The notes under the pieces are model-generated. The model was not told the DNA's origin, ran no database searches, and was given only the letters and a program-made list of their open reading frames with translations. From assembly GCA_964017235.1 (NCBI GenBank), contig OZ024928.1, positions 81,153,566-81,217,565 of the forward strand: DNA of 64,000 nt. The letters are read 5' to 3'. Positions within the stretch are counted from its first letter, which is position 1, and every line of letters begins with the position of its first letter. The translations under genes and the position numbers were made by a program. Shown piece by piece: positions 34,364-45,004 of this stretch. The DNA comes from Sabellastarte sp. h YS-2021. Taxonomy: Eukaryota > Annelida > Polychaeta > Sabellida > Sabellidae.

Positions 34364-34594
34364 TTTGTTTATTTGGGGTTTTACGTCGCTTTCAACACTG
34401 TACAGGTCATATCACGACGGGTAGTTCGAAGGGCAGAGGAAACCAGTACATATAGTTCGCTAGGGTTCTGTACTGTAAACTGCCGACCAACGGCAAGCAA
34501 CTACCAGCTTTCCCACTTACAGCCATGACGGGGATCGAACCCCGGCCGCAGAGGTGGGAGGCGAGAGTGTTACCACTCTGCCACCATGGCCCCC
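34364..34594 (-). mobile_element. tRNA-derived SINE 1
   Basis: A 231-bp SINE on the minus strand. Its head has an A-box TGGCAGAGTGG (34573-34583) and a B-box GGTTCGATCCC (34531-34541). The body shares CAGTTTACAGTACAGAACC and TGTACTGGTTTCCTCTGCCC with SINE 2. The tail is GTAAAACCCCAAATAAACAAA-like. A 14-bp target duplication, GAAACAAGTCTCAA, lies at 34350-34363 and 34595-34608. The related H4 copy at about 55108 shows the empty site. Such tails are known from bivalve SINEs. Confidence 0.9.
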
Positions 34595-34619
34595 GAAACA
34601 AGTCTCAAATCTTGCAGGT

Positions 34620-35460
34620 GAACACACTTCGGCAGAGTCAAAGGTCACACCATGATGCACACCTACACCCCCTATCCAATGTCCCTAACAAGTGTCAACC
34701 TTCTACACCTTACCAAATCCAATAAATAGCACAGACAAGATTTTCAAACTCATGGTCACGACGACTAGGTCATATGTCAAATCAAGACTACACCATGATG
34801 ATACTCACCTACAACCCCAAACCAATGTCCCTACCAAGTATCAACTTCCTACACCTTAGAGTTTCTGAGATATAGCCTGGACAAGATTTTAGAGGTCAAG
34901 GTCACTAGAGCAAGATCAAAGGTCAAATCAAGGTCACACCATGACGTTGCACACCTACAACACCCTAACCAATGTCCCTACCAAATATCAACTTTCTACA
35001 CCTTACGGTTTCTGAGATATAGCCCAGACAAGATATTATAGGTCAAGGTCACTACAGCAAGGTCAAATCAAGGTCACACCATGACGTTGCACACCTACAA
35101 CACCCTAACCAATGTCCCTACCAAATATCAACTTCCTACACCTTACGGTTTCTGAGATATAGCCCAGACAAGATATTATAGGTCAAGGTCACTACAGCAA
35201 GGTCAAAGGTCAAATCAAGGTCACACCATGACGTTGCACACATACACCCCCTAACTAATGTCCCTGCAAATTATCAACTTCCTACACCTTACAGTTGCCA
35301 AGATATAGCCCGGACAAGATTTTCAAACTCAAGATCACTGTGTCAAGGTCAAATGTCAAATCAAGGCCAGACCATGACGTTGTACACCTATACCCCCTAA
35401 CCAATGTCCCTACCAAGTATGAACTTCCTACACCTACAGCCTGGACAAACTTTTTCCCAC
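34620..35460. repeat. AGGTCA-rich tandem repeat of H4 copy a
   Basis: Units of about 145-150 bp carry TCAAGGTCA half-sites and, at 35200-35212, a perfect AGGTCAAAGGTCA. Each unit also has CCAATGTCCCTACCAAGTAT and CTTCCTACACCTTACGG. Confidence 0.85.
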
Positions 35461-35530
35461 CGCCCGAACGCCCATCCGGACACCATGGGTGAAAACAATA
35501 CCCTGACAGCCCTTAAGGGCTGTGGGGTAA

Positions 35531-36304
35531 AAATTTCTCCTTCGCATCATACTGTACATTATGTATGCACACTTGTGTGATTGACTGATTACCTTAACAA
35601 CTATTGGAAAACCCCCAATGTACTTCCTGTGTACTTTATATTTTTTGCATTTACGGTTAGTGCAGTGACTTTTATGGCTGAATGCATCAAATTTTCAAAT
35701 AATATTATTCCGGTCAGTACTTTATAGTCACTGAAAGGCTGACCATCTAAGTAGATTTGTGTAACCAGAGAAGACCATAAAGGTAAAGGTTAGAAATTAT
35801 ATTATGATGAGATTATCATCCCAATTGCATATTCTTAGTTGGAAAGACTTCAACACAGATCCAGAATGCTATAGGACAAACAAATCCAACTATTTTCAAA
35901 ATATTAAAACAGCATTAGAGATGGCCATTCTCCATAGCCTGTGTAAATATAAATAGTGTTAGACACCATATGTATAAAATGCACAGTCTGGCATGAGCAA
36001 TAATGCAGGATTATACACATTCTCGATAACACTTAAATCTAGTGCTTTATAAAACATACCATCCCCAGAAAAGCCTAACTTCTTTGATCTTCAATGCCAT
36101 TGTTTCATTTGGGGAGGGATTACACATGTAATTTATTTACACAACCCCACTATACAATTTCTTTCATTACTGAATGTGATTTCAATTGTGTTTCGCAATT
36201 TATAATTTCACACAGTAGGTTGATTCACAGACTGACAACATGCATTAAAAGAATAGCATCAGCAATGCATTACCAACCGAACATACCCAATCACTGAAAG
36301 TGTG
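35531..36304. other. AT-rich intron sequence with H4-like left-end traces
   Basis: At 35905-35960 the order AAAACAGCATTAGAGATGGCC...CATAGCCTGTG resembles a decayed H4 left end, and AATAGCATCAGCAATGC at 36253-36269 a shorter one. Otherwise nothing recognised. Confidence 0.45.
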
Positions 36305-36522
36305 TTCTAAGTGGTAACGTACTTGCCTTCCATCTCTGAGGTCGGCAGTTCAAACCCCGAACCCAATGTGGGAAAGATGGTAGTTTCTTAGCGATGGTCG
36401 GCAGTTTACAGTACAGAACCTTGACCAACTGTATGTACTGGTTTCCTCTGCCCATAAAACTACCCATCGTGATATGACCTATACAATGTGTTGAAAACAA
36501 TGTTAAACCCTAAATAAATAAA
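36305..36522 (+). mobile_element. tRNA-derived SINE 2
   Basis: A relative of SINE 1 in opposite orientation, with a tRNA-like head (TTCTAAGTGGTAACG), B-box-like AGTTCAAACCC, the shared CAGTTTACAGTACAGAACC body and the tail TTAAACCCTAAATAAATAAA. The likely target duplication is TGAAAGTGTG at 36295-36304 against TGAAGGTGTG at 36523-36532 (one mismatch). It is more diverged than SINE 1, so older. Confidence 0.8.
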
Positions 36523-36532
36523 TGAAGGTGTG

Positions 36533-37240
36533 ATTTTTGGGGTTTTACAATTAACAATCTCCCAGAGTTTTTCAATCAACAAAATGCATGACGTTTTATC
36601 ACAAATAAAATGTCAACAAGACCAAGGATGCATCTGTGGCCAGATGCAAGATGTATCCACCGGAAAAGGAAAACTAACATAGTTTTAAATATAAACAGCA
36701 TTTTTTAAGATGGCTGCCGAAATTTAGAAAATTCTAAATTATTCACAGGAATGAAAGGAGTAGTCCTTATTATCCAGTGGGACCATTGTTTGCTCAAAAT
36801 TACCCTACATGTTACAGTTTTCGAGATAAATGACATTTTTCATTTCCGCAAAAGTCCAAGATGGCAGATGAAATTCGAAAAAGTAATTTTTTTCAGAGGT
36901 TTTATAGTAGTCCTTACTCTTAGTACCAAAGAGGTACAAAATTTTCCCATAATCGCTCCATCTCTTACGGTTTAAAAAAAAAAAAGGATTTTTCATTTCC
37001 GCCAAAAATTCAAGATGGCGGCCCACTTCGGAAAATTTAAATCTAAATCAGAGTAGCCCTGATGACCCAGTTGGTCCAATATTTGCCCGAAATCACTCTA
37101 TCTCTTGCCGTTTTTCAAGTTAAATGACATTTTCCATTGGTGCCAAAATTAAAGATGGCGTCCAAAATCCTGGAAAGTATAGATTAGTTTGAATCCCAAA
37201 CCTCTAGCTGCAATAATAGTGAGTGATAAGCAATTTTAAA
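36533..37240. repeat. Diverged 169-bp-type repeats and one 145-bp unit
   Basis: Three weak units with AAGATGGCGGCC or similar, CGCTCCATCTCTTACGG and GACATTTTTCATTTCCGC keep the order of the 169-bp satellite but are highly diverged. From about 37188 the text CCCAAACCTCTAG...AATAATAGTGAGTGATAAG is a 145-bp unit cut by H2 copy b at 37240. Confidence 0.6.
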
Positions 37241-39359
37241 CTAGATTGGGCCAACTCGGCGCCAACATATCCCCAGACAGGTCATCACTCATGCCACAGG
37301 TTTTGATCGGGAATTTTTTATGTAAGCCATTTGTTGTATGCCATAAATCTTGGGAAAAGTTATATGAACTTCAGCACATCAATCTACTAAATTTATATCT
37401 TCCCAAGGAAGATGGTGTATCCCCAGACGCCGAATACATAACTCAACAGAGCATATTTTCAATCTTCTTGCAATGATAACTCTGAACCTATTTTCAAAGT
37501 ATTTAAATGATTGATGATTGAATGTCCATTCCAAATTAATAATCCCAAAAGAGCATATCTGTTTCTATATTTGTTGACAAATAAAATATTATTTCTAACT
37601 CAACTCATCATACTTTTCAATCTTCCTGCAAAGGGTGACTCTGAACCTATTTTCAAAGTATTTAAATGATTCATAATCCCAAAAGCGCATATCTGTTTCT
37701 ATATTTGTTCACAAATAAAATATTATTTAAAAATTATATATTATTTATATTATTATTTTATTATATTATTTTTAGAATTTGCATTGTTTTTCAGTTATTC
37801 ATTTCCTCAATTCCTATATATGTGGTCCATATATATGCAACCTAAACATGTGACACAATCTCAGTTCTGACTCCCCTTTGTCTTATTAGATAATGAAGCA
37901 AACCCCATCTCCCAACCCCACCCCACCCCTCTCCCCTTCTCCACACCTCTCTCACTGTTACAGAAGATCTGCGACCCCACTGAAAAGTCTGGTTCTTTGT
38001 TTCTCATTTGATATCATTCAATACCTTTGTTTATTTAGTGTCACTCAATAGCTGGAGGTCCCAGAGGTGGATGGGGGGTGGGACTAAATACAGCACAAAT
38101 GGTAAACAAACAAAAGGGGTAATCAAATACAAAAAGCTCAGTTAATCTTATCACTAAAATCAAATCAAATATATAAATAAGGAATGTCCAACAGGAAAAT
38201 TATATACCTCCAGAATTAAATATAAATTATCAAACCACAAGAACAGATTTATAATAATAAGTCAGAATTAAGAATTTTAAGAATGTGATTATCAACTGAA
38301 ATGAGTTAGTAACTGTAGGAACTGTGTCAAAATTAACTGAGGCAAACTGAATAAAACTGGGCTAGTTGAGGGTTAAAAATCCCCTATTTTTACTACATAA
38401 GGGTATAATTTCATTAATATTGGACTTATAGCTCACCAGAAAATAACAGTGTCCATTTTGCCTACTTGAATATGTTTAACCAGTTTCATTTTAAAAAGTT
38501 AAAAACTCAGCAAGCAGAGAGATAACACACAAAAATAAGTACTTAAAAGCCTAAGATAGCCATAACATTATTAATAAAAATTTAAATAGACAGGCACTTC
38601 CTTTGAAAAATTCAAAGATTTCAGCTGTATGAGCCACATAGTTCGACAGTTACAGGGCTTTAAAGTGGTATAATATCCATAAACTGGGTCTCTGTGGGCA
38701 TTTTACAATTGTTAAAGAGACCTTAGCAATTAAACTACAGAGCTGAAACTTTTTGGGGGACAAACATAACAAAAAAAAATTATATATAATACAGTTTAAG
38801 ACCTGTCACACTAAGCATTTCCAAATAACAGGGTAAAATACGGAAAAAAATGTCAAACTAGAGGATCGCTCGCAAAAAAAAAAGATAATGTTTTTGCATA
38901 GCAAAAACAAAGCGTCCCGAAAAGGACATAAAGGTGAGTGCTAAAGTATTAAGAAAATGCTTCGTTTCTAGCCTTATACTGTTGTGGCAACCAAAGTCAG
39001 CGCAGTCTGCTCTATCTAGCACGGTTTTCACGATATAAGCATTTTTGTGTTTTGCAAAAAATAAAAAAATTAAAAATGTCCGCTATATTTGGCGAGACAA
39101 AAATATTTTGAAAATTGGCATGGCTACTCTGCAGAGATACCCAGCAGGTCCAAAATTTTGTTGAGTTCGCTCCATATAGCACAGTTTTCGAAATATAAGC
39201 ATTTTTGTGTTTTGCAAAAACTTTGAAAATTCAAAATGGCCACCATTTTTGGGGGAGACAAAATTTTTTGTTAAGACCACTGCCGTGGTGTGTATCTCCC
39301 GCCGAGCATTAAAGCTGAAGAAATAGCTTTTCCGAGATATTCACAATTTTTCATTTTCG

Positions 39360-41635
39360 TGTGTGAAAGGTCTTCCAAAAGTAGGTGAATGAGTTATTTG
39401 AGAAAAATTGGCTATCTGCAATACTATTAAGAGATAATTCACATTTACTCATTTTGAGTAGGTGAATAATTATCTATGGGTCTGAAACTTCACCAAGTGA
39501 AAGCTCTCCCAAAAGTAGGTGAATGAGTTATTTGAGAAAAATTGGCTATCTGCAATACTTTTAGAGATAATTCGCATTTACTCATTTTGAGTAGGTGAGT
39601 AATTAGCTATGGGTCTGAAACTTCACCATGTGAAAGCTCTCCCACAAGTAGATGAATGAGTATTTGATAAAAATTGGGTATCCGCAATACTTTTACAGAT
39701 AATTAGCATTTACTCATTTTGAGTAGGTGAATAAATAGCTATGGGTCTGAAACTTCACAGAGTGAAAGCTCTCCCAAAAGTAGGTGAATGAGTTATTTGA
39801 GAAAAATTGGCTATCTGCAATACTTTTAGAGATAATTCACATTTACTCATTTTGAGTAGGTGAATAATTAGCTATGGGTCTGAAACTTCACCAAGTGAAA
39901 GCTCTGCCAAAAGTAGGTGAATGAGTTACATGTATTTGAGAAAAATTGGCTATCTGCAATACTTTTAGAGATAATTCGCATTTACTCATTTTGAGTAGGT
40001 GAGTAATTAGCTATGGGTCTGAAACTTCACCAAGTGAAAGCTCTCCCAAAAGTAGGTGAATGAGTTATTTGAGAAAAATTGGCTATCTGCAATACTTTTA
40101 GAGATAATTCGCATTTACTCATTTTGAGTAGACGAGTAATTAGCTATGGGTCTGAAACTTCACCAAGTGAAAGCTCTCCCCAAAGTAGGTGAATGATTAA
40201 TTTGAGAAAAATTGGCTATCTGCAATACTTTTAGAGATAATTCGCATTTACTCATTTTGAGTAGGTGAGTAATTAGCTATGGGTCTGAAACTTCACCAAG
40301 TGAAAGCTCTCCCAAAAGTAGGTGAATGAGTTATTTGAGAAAAATTGGCTATCTGCAATACTTTTACAGATAATTCGCATTTACTCATTTTGAGTAGGTG
40401 AGTAATTAGCTATGGGTCTGAAACTTCACAGAGTGAAAGCTCTCCCAAAAGTAGGTGAATGAGTTATTTGAGAAAAATTGGCTATCTGCAATACTTTTGG
40501 AGATAATTCGCATTTACTCATTTTGAGTAGGTGAGTAATTAGCTATGGGTCTGAAACTTCTCCAAGTGAAAGCTCTCCCAAAAGTAGGTGAATGGTTAAT
40601 TTGACAAAAATTGGCTATCTGCAATACTTTATGAGATAATTTGCATTTACTCATTTTGAGTAGGTGAGTAATTAGCTATGGGTCTGAAACTTCACCAAGT
40701 GAAAGCTCTCCCAAAAGTAGGTGAATGAGTTATTTGAGAAAAATTGGCTATCTGCAATACTTTTAAGAGATAATTCGCATTTACTCATTTTGAGTAGGTG
40801 AGTAATTAGCTATGGGTCTGAAACTTTACGAAGTGAAAGCTCTCCCAAAAGTAGGTGAATGAGTTATTTGAGAAAAATTGGCTATCTGCAATACTTTTAG
40901 AGATAATTCGCATTTACTCATTTTCAGTAGGTAATTAGCTATGGGTCTGAAACTTCACAGAGTGAAAGCTCTCCCAAAAGTAGGTGAATGAGTTATTTGA
41001 GAAAAATTGGCTATCTGCAATACTTTTAGAGATAATTCGCATTTACTCATTTTGAGTAGACGAGTAATTAGCTATGGGTCTGAAACTTCACCAAGTGAAA
41101 GCTCTCCCCAAAGTAGGTGAATGATTAATTTGAGAAAAATTGGCTATCTGCAATACTTTTAGAGATAATTCGCATTTACTCATTTTGAGTAGGTGAGTAA
41201 TTAGCTATGGGTCTGAAACTTCACCAAGTGAAAGCTCTCCCAAAAGTAGGTGAATGAGTTATTTGAGAAAAATTGGCTATCTGCAATACTTTTAGAGATA
41301 ATTCGCATTTACTCATTTTGAGTAGGTGAGTAATTAGCTATGGGTCTGAAACTTCACAGAGTGAAAGCTCTCCCAAAAGTAGGTGAATGAGTTATTTGAG
41401 AAAAATTGGCTATCTGCAATACTTTTAGAGATAATTCGCATTTACTCATTTTGAGTAGGTAAATAATTAGCTATGGGTCTGAAACTTCACCATGTGAAAG
41501 CTCTTCCAAAAGTAGGTGAATGAGTTATTTGAGAAAAATTGGCCATCTGCAATACTTTTAGAGGTAATTCGCATTTACTCTTTTTGAGTAGGTGAGCAAT
41601 TAGCTATGGGTCTGAAACTTCACCAAGTGAAAGCT
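39360..41635. repeat. 133-bp satellite array in H1 copy b (about 17 units)
   Basis: The same unit as at 1-1275. Several multi-unit blocks recur within it; for example a pair of units with TTGAGTAGACGAGTAATTAG appears at about 40120 and 41050, which indicates segment-wise duplication. Confidence 0.93.
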
Positions 41636-41639
41636 CTTT

Positions 41640-42925
41640 GGGATAGCTGCTCTGCAGAGATACCCTGAAGATAAAAAATTTCGTCGAAATCGCTCTATGT
41701 AGCACGGTTTTCGAAATATAAGCATTTTTGTGTTTTGCAATTTTTGCGCAAAAATTCGAAAATTCAAAATGGCCGCCATTTTTGGCAAGACAAAATTTTT
41801 TTGAAAATTGGCATGGCTACTCTGCAGAGATACCCTGTGGGTCAAAAATTTCGTCGAAATCGCTCTATCTAGCACGGTTTTCGAGATATAAGCATTTTTG
41901 TGTTTTGCAATTTTGCGAAAAATTTGAAAATTCAAAATGGCCGCCATTTTTTGCGAGAAATTTTTTGTTTGAAAATTGGCATGGCTACTCTCCAGAGATA
42001 CCCTGCGGGTCAAAAATTTCGTCGAAATCGCTCTATCTAGCAGGGTTTTCGAGATATAAGCATTTTTGTGTTTTGCAATTTTGCAAAAAATTCGAAAATT
42101 CAAAATGGCCGCCATTTTTTGCGAGACAAAAATTGTTTGAAAATTGGCATGGCTACTCTCCAGAGATATCCTGTGGGTCAAAAATTTCGTCGAAATCGCT
42201 CTATCTAGCAGGGTTTTTGAGATATAAGCATTTTTATGTTTTGCAATTTTTGCGAAAAATTCGAAAATTCAAAATGGCCGCCATTTTTTGCGAGACAAAA
42301 ATTGTTTGAAAATTGGCATGGCTACTCTCCAGAGATATCCTGCGGGTCAAAAATTTCGTCGAAATCGCTCTATCTAGCAGGGTTTTTGAGATATAAGCAT
42401 TTTTATGTTTTGCAATTTTTGCGAAAAATTCGAAAATTCAAAATGGCCGCCATTTTTGGCGAGACAAATTTTTTTTGAAAATTGGCATGGCTACTCTGCA
42501 GATACACCCTGTGGGTCAAAAATTTCGTCGAAATCGCTCTATCTAGCAGGGTTTTCGAGATAGAACCATTTTTATGTTTTGCAATTTTTGCGAAAAATTC
42601 GAAAATTCAAAATGGCCGCCATTTTTGGCGAGACAAAATTTTTTTCAAAATTGGGATAACTACTCTGCAGAGATACCCTGAGGGTCAAAAATTTTGTCGA
42701 AATTGCTCTATCTAGCACGGTTTTTGAGATATAAGCATTTTTGTGTTTTGCAATTTTTGCGAAAATTTCGAAAATTCAAAATGGCCGCCATTTTGGGCGA
42801 GACAAAAATTTTTTGAAAATTGGGAAAACTACTCCGCAGAGATACCCTGCGGGTCAAAAATTTCGTCGAAATCGCTCTATCTAGCACGGTTTTCGAGATA
42901 TAAGCATTTTTGTGTTTTCCTTATT
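41640..42925. repeat. 169-bp satellite, subfamily A in H1 copy b (about 7.6 units)
   Basis: Period 168-169 bp with GGCCGCCATTTTT, GCGAGACAAAA and TCTATCTAGCA[C/G]GGTTTT. It begins in the same way as at 1276, straight after the last 133-bp unit. Confidence 0.93.
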
Positions 42926-43315
42926 TGGAAAATTCGTAATGATTAATTAATCATTAATTACTCGGCCATTTCTTGACCAATCAATGCCAAAATCTAATGA
43001 TTTCCAGATTTTAATAGAATGAATGTATTTGCCAAGTTTCAGGTGAATTGATAAAATTCCTTTCAAGTTATCATCCGGACAAGCTTCCCCATCGAAAAAA
43101 GACATTTTTGGTCATGTGACCTCTCTGATTGGTTGAAATGTCACTGCAGCATATTCAAAAAAATTCCCCAGGGCTACTGCCTAAACCTGCCAAATTTGAA
43201 AAGAATCCGCCTAACGGTTACAGAGTTATAAGGAAAACAAAATGCGGAGCCGGCGGAGCCGGCGGAGCCGGAAGCTCTCCCATACACAAACAAGCGTCCC
43301 TTGCGGGACGCTTAA
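42926..43315. other. End module of H1 copy b
   Basis: It opens with ATTAATTAATCATTAATTAC, continues with a non-repeated stretch shared at 2226-2611 and 60355-60719, then (GGAGCC)-type repeats (43244-43271) and the terminal hairpin 43292-43313. Confidence 0.85.
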
Positions 43316-44755
43316 AAAGGTCACTTGGGTGAGTGTTTATGGCCCTCATACACAGGTTAAATGTCTACTAAAAGCCTTGATTTTCGGCACATGTAGAAAG
43401 GACATAATAATGCATTCCCAGATGGGATTTCAGCTCCATCAATCACATAGTTTAACAGTCACAGGGCTTAAAGGTGGCAAAAAGTCCAAATATTGGGTCT
43501 CTGTGGGCCTTTTAGAGATCTCGATGTGGCCTTCAAATTAAAGCTTCAGATTTATAATCTGTCACATACTAAGATTATACATAGAATATATATCTAATAA
43601 AGTTTGAAACTTCTCAGACTTACCATTTCCAAGTTACAGAGCAAAATATGTGAAAAATGTCTTAAAAGGGTCACTCGGGTGGGTGTTTATGGTCCTCATA
43701 CACAGTTTAAATGTCTACTTGAAGCCATGATTTTTGGCACATGTAAAAAGAACATAATAATGTATTCCCAGATGAGATTTCAGCCCTATCAGTCACATAG
43801 TTTAACAGTCACAGGGCTTAAAGGTGGCAAAAAGTCCAAATACTGGGTCTTTGGGAGCCCGTCAGAGACCTCAATGTGGCCTTCAAATTTTAGCTTCAGA
43901 CTTAAAATTTGTCACATACTAAGATTACACATAGAATATGTATCTAATACAGTTTGAAACTTCTCAGACTTACCATTTCCAAGTTACAGAGCAAAATATG
44001 TGAAAAATGTCTAAAAAGGGTCACTCGGGTGGGGATTTATGGTCCTCATACATGGGTTAAATGTCTATTAAAGGCCTAAATTTTGGAGTACATACAAGAA
44101 AAACATATTGATATATTCTCAGATGATATTTCACTTAGATGAGAGACATTGTTTGAAAGCTACAGTGCTTGAAGGTGGCAAGAAGTCCATAAATTGGGTC
44201 TCTGTGGGCAATTTTGAGACCTCAAGTCGGCCTAACAGGTAAACCTACAGCCTTTAAATTTTTCAGACAAGGATTACATATAAGAGTTACACCTAGAGCA
44301 GTTTGAGACTCATCAGAATTACCACTTCCAAATTATAGGGCAAAATATGTTAAAAATCTAGGAAAAAAGTCCTAAGTGGGGTCTTTATGGGCCCCAAACA
44401 CAATTTTCTCCTCAACTTAAAGTCTTGATTTTCGGCACATGTACTAAGAATATATTAATGTGTTCTCAGGTAAAATTTAAGCCAGATACGCCTCAAAGTT
44501 TGTGACCTAGAGGGGTCTAAGTGGTCAAAAGTGCAATTTCTGACCTTAAGGTGGCCATAAGTTCTTTATTATTTGGAGTTTAAGGTCACCTTAAAATAGG
44601 GATCTTCCTTTGGGCATCCTTAACATGTGTACCAAGTTTGAAAAAAAAATATTAATTGGTTTTTGAGTTATCGCGTCCACAAGGAAATTTCTACGGCGGC
44701 GGCGGCGCGACGGACCTGAATCCAATATATCCCCGACTTTCGTCTGGGGATATAA

Positions 44756-44957
44756 TTAGGCTACCCTCATTTGACCTTGAAGAAGGGGCCCAAGGTCAAA
44801 TCTGACCACATCAGAAGATTCCCAGTCCATGATTTCCTATAGGTCAGTTATAGATTGCAAAACTCTAGAACCAAGAATAAGCGAGTTATAAGCACTTTAC
44901 AGTGTAGCTATCCTTGTTTGACCTTGAAGGAGGGGCCTAAAATCAAATTTGAACACA
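44756..44957. repeat. 145-bp repeat between H2 copy b and the LINE
   Basis: One and a half units with TTTGACCTTGAAGAAGGGGCCC and GATTTCCTATAGG. The LINE target duplication TTGAACACA forms its last 9 bases (44949-44957). Confidence 0.85.
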
Positions 44958-45004
44958 ACAACTTTATGATATGTTACCTGAAAGAAATGTTATAATTCTT
45001 TTTA

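Larger units (their letters stand above)
33976..35530 (-). mobile_element. H4 element copy a, HINE/Helentron-like, with a SINE inside
   Basis: The left end is CTAAAAGC after AAA. The hairpin GCATC-AGA-GATGC (33997-34009) and the motif TACCCCACAGCC (34013-34024) follow. The inverse GGCTGTGGGGTA (35518-35529) overlaps the right palindrome ACAGCCCTTAAGGGCTGT (35506-35523). About 5.5 units of the AGGTCA-rich repeat fill 34620-35450. A partial copy at 54756-55620 confirms the left part. No protein is encoded. 33758-33975, just outside, is AT-rich with nothing recognised. Confidence 0.7.
38858..43315 (-). mobile_element. H1 element copy b, complete HINE/Helentron-like element
   Basis: A 4458-bp element in H2 copy b. 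H2 copy a has the empty site TGTC-AAAAAA-GG at 17785-17796; here it reads TGTCAAA, element, AAAGG, so nothing is duplicated. The left end is CTAGAGGATCGCTCGC, an A-run, hairpin GTTTTTGC-ATA-GCAAAAAC (38890-38908) and motif AAGCGTCCCG (38910-38919). The right end is a hairpin with the inverse CGGGACGCTT (43304-43313) and AA. Inside are a leader, two lone 169-A units (39000-39285), the 133-bp array, the 169-A array and the end module. Non-autonomous. The class call rests on structure, not on an encoded Rep/helicase. Confidence 0.82.
37241..44755 (-). mobile_element. H2 element copy b with H1 nested inside
   Basis: The same ends as copy a: CTAGATTGGG at 37241, ATATCCCCAGAC close behind, and the terminal hairpin ending GTCTGGGGATATAA at 44755. 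Length without the nested H1 is about 3.06 kb. The flanks join into a continuous 145-bp repeat (left GCAATTTTAAA, right TTAGGCTACCCTC; compare GTTAAGTTAGGCTAACCTC at 52658), so the limits are secure and no target duplication is evident. Confidence 0.8.

Noticed and set aside
34523-34594. A tRNA gene from A-box and B-box motifs
   Set aside because: The tRNA-like head continues into a SINE body and tail with a target duplication, and the cloverleaf is not well kept.
38858-43315. H1 as a piggyBac-type element because all copies end in TTAA
   Set aside because: The left flank has no TTAA and the empty site is a run of six A; the right TTAA is element sequence.
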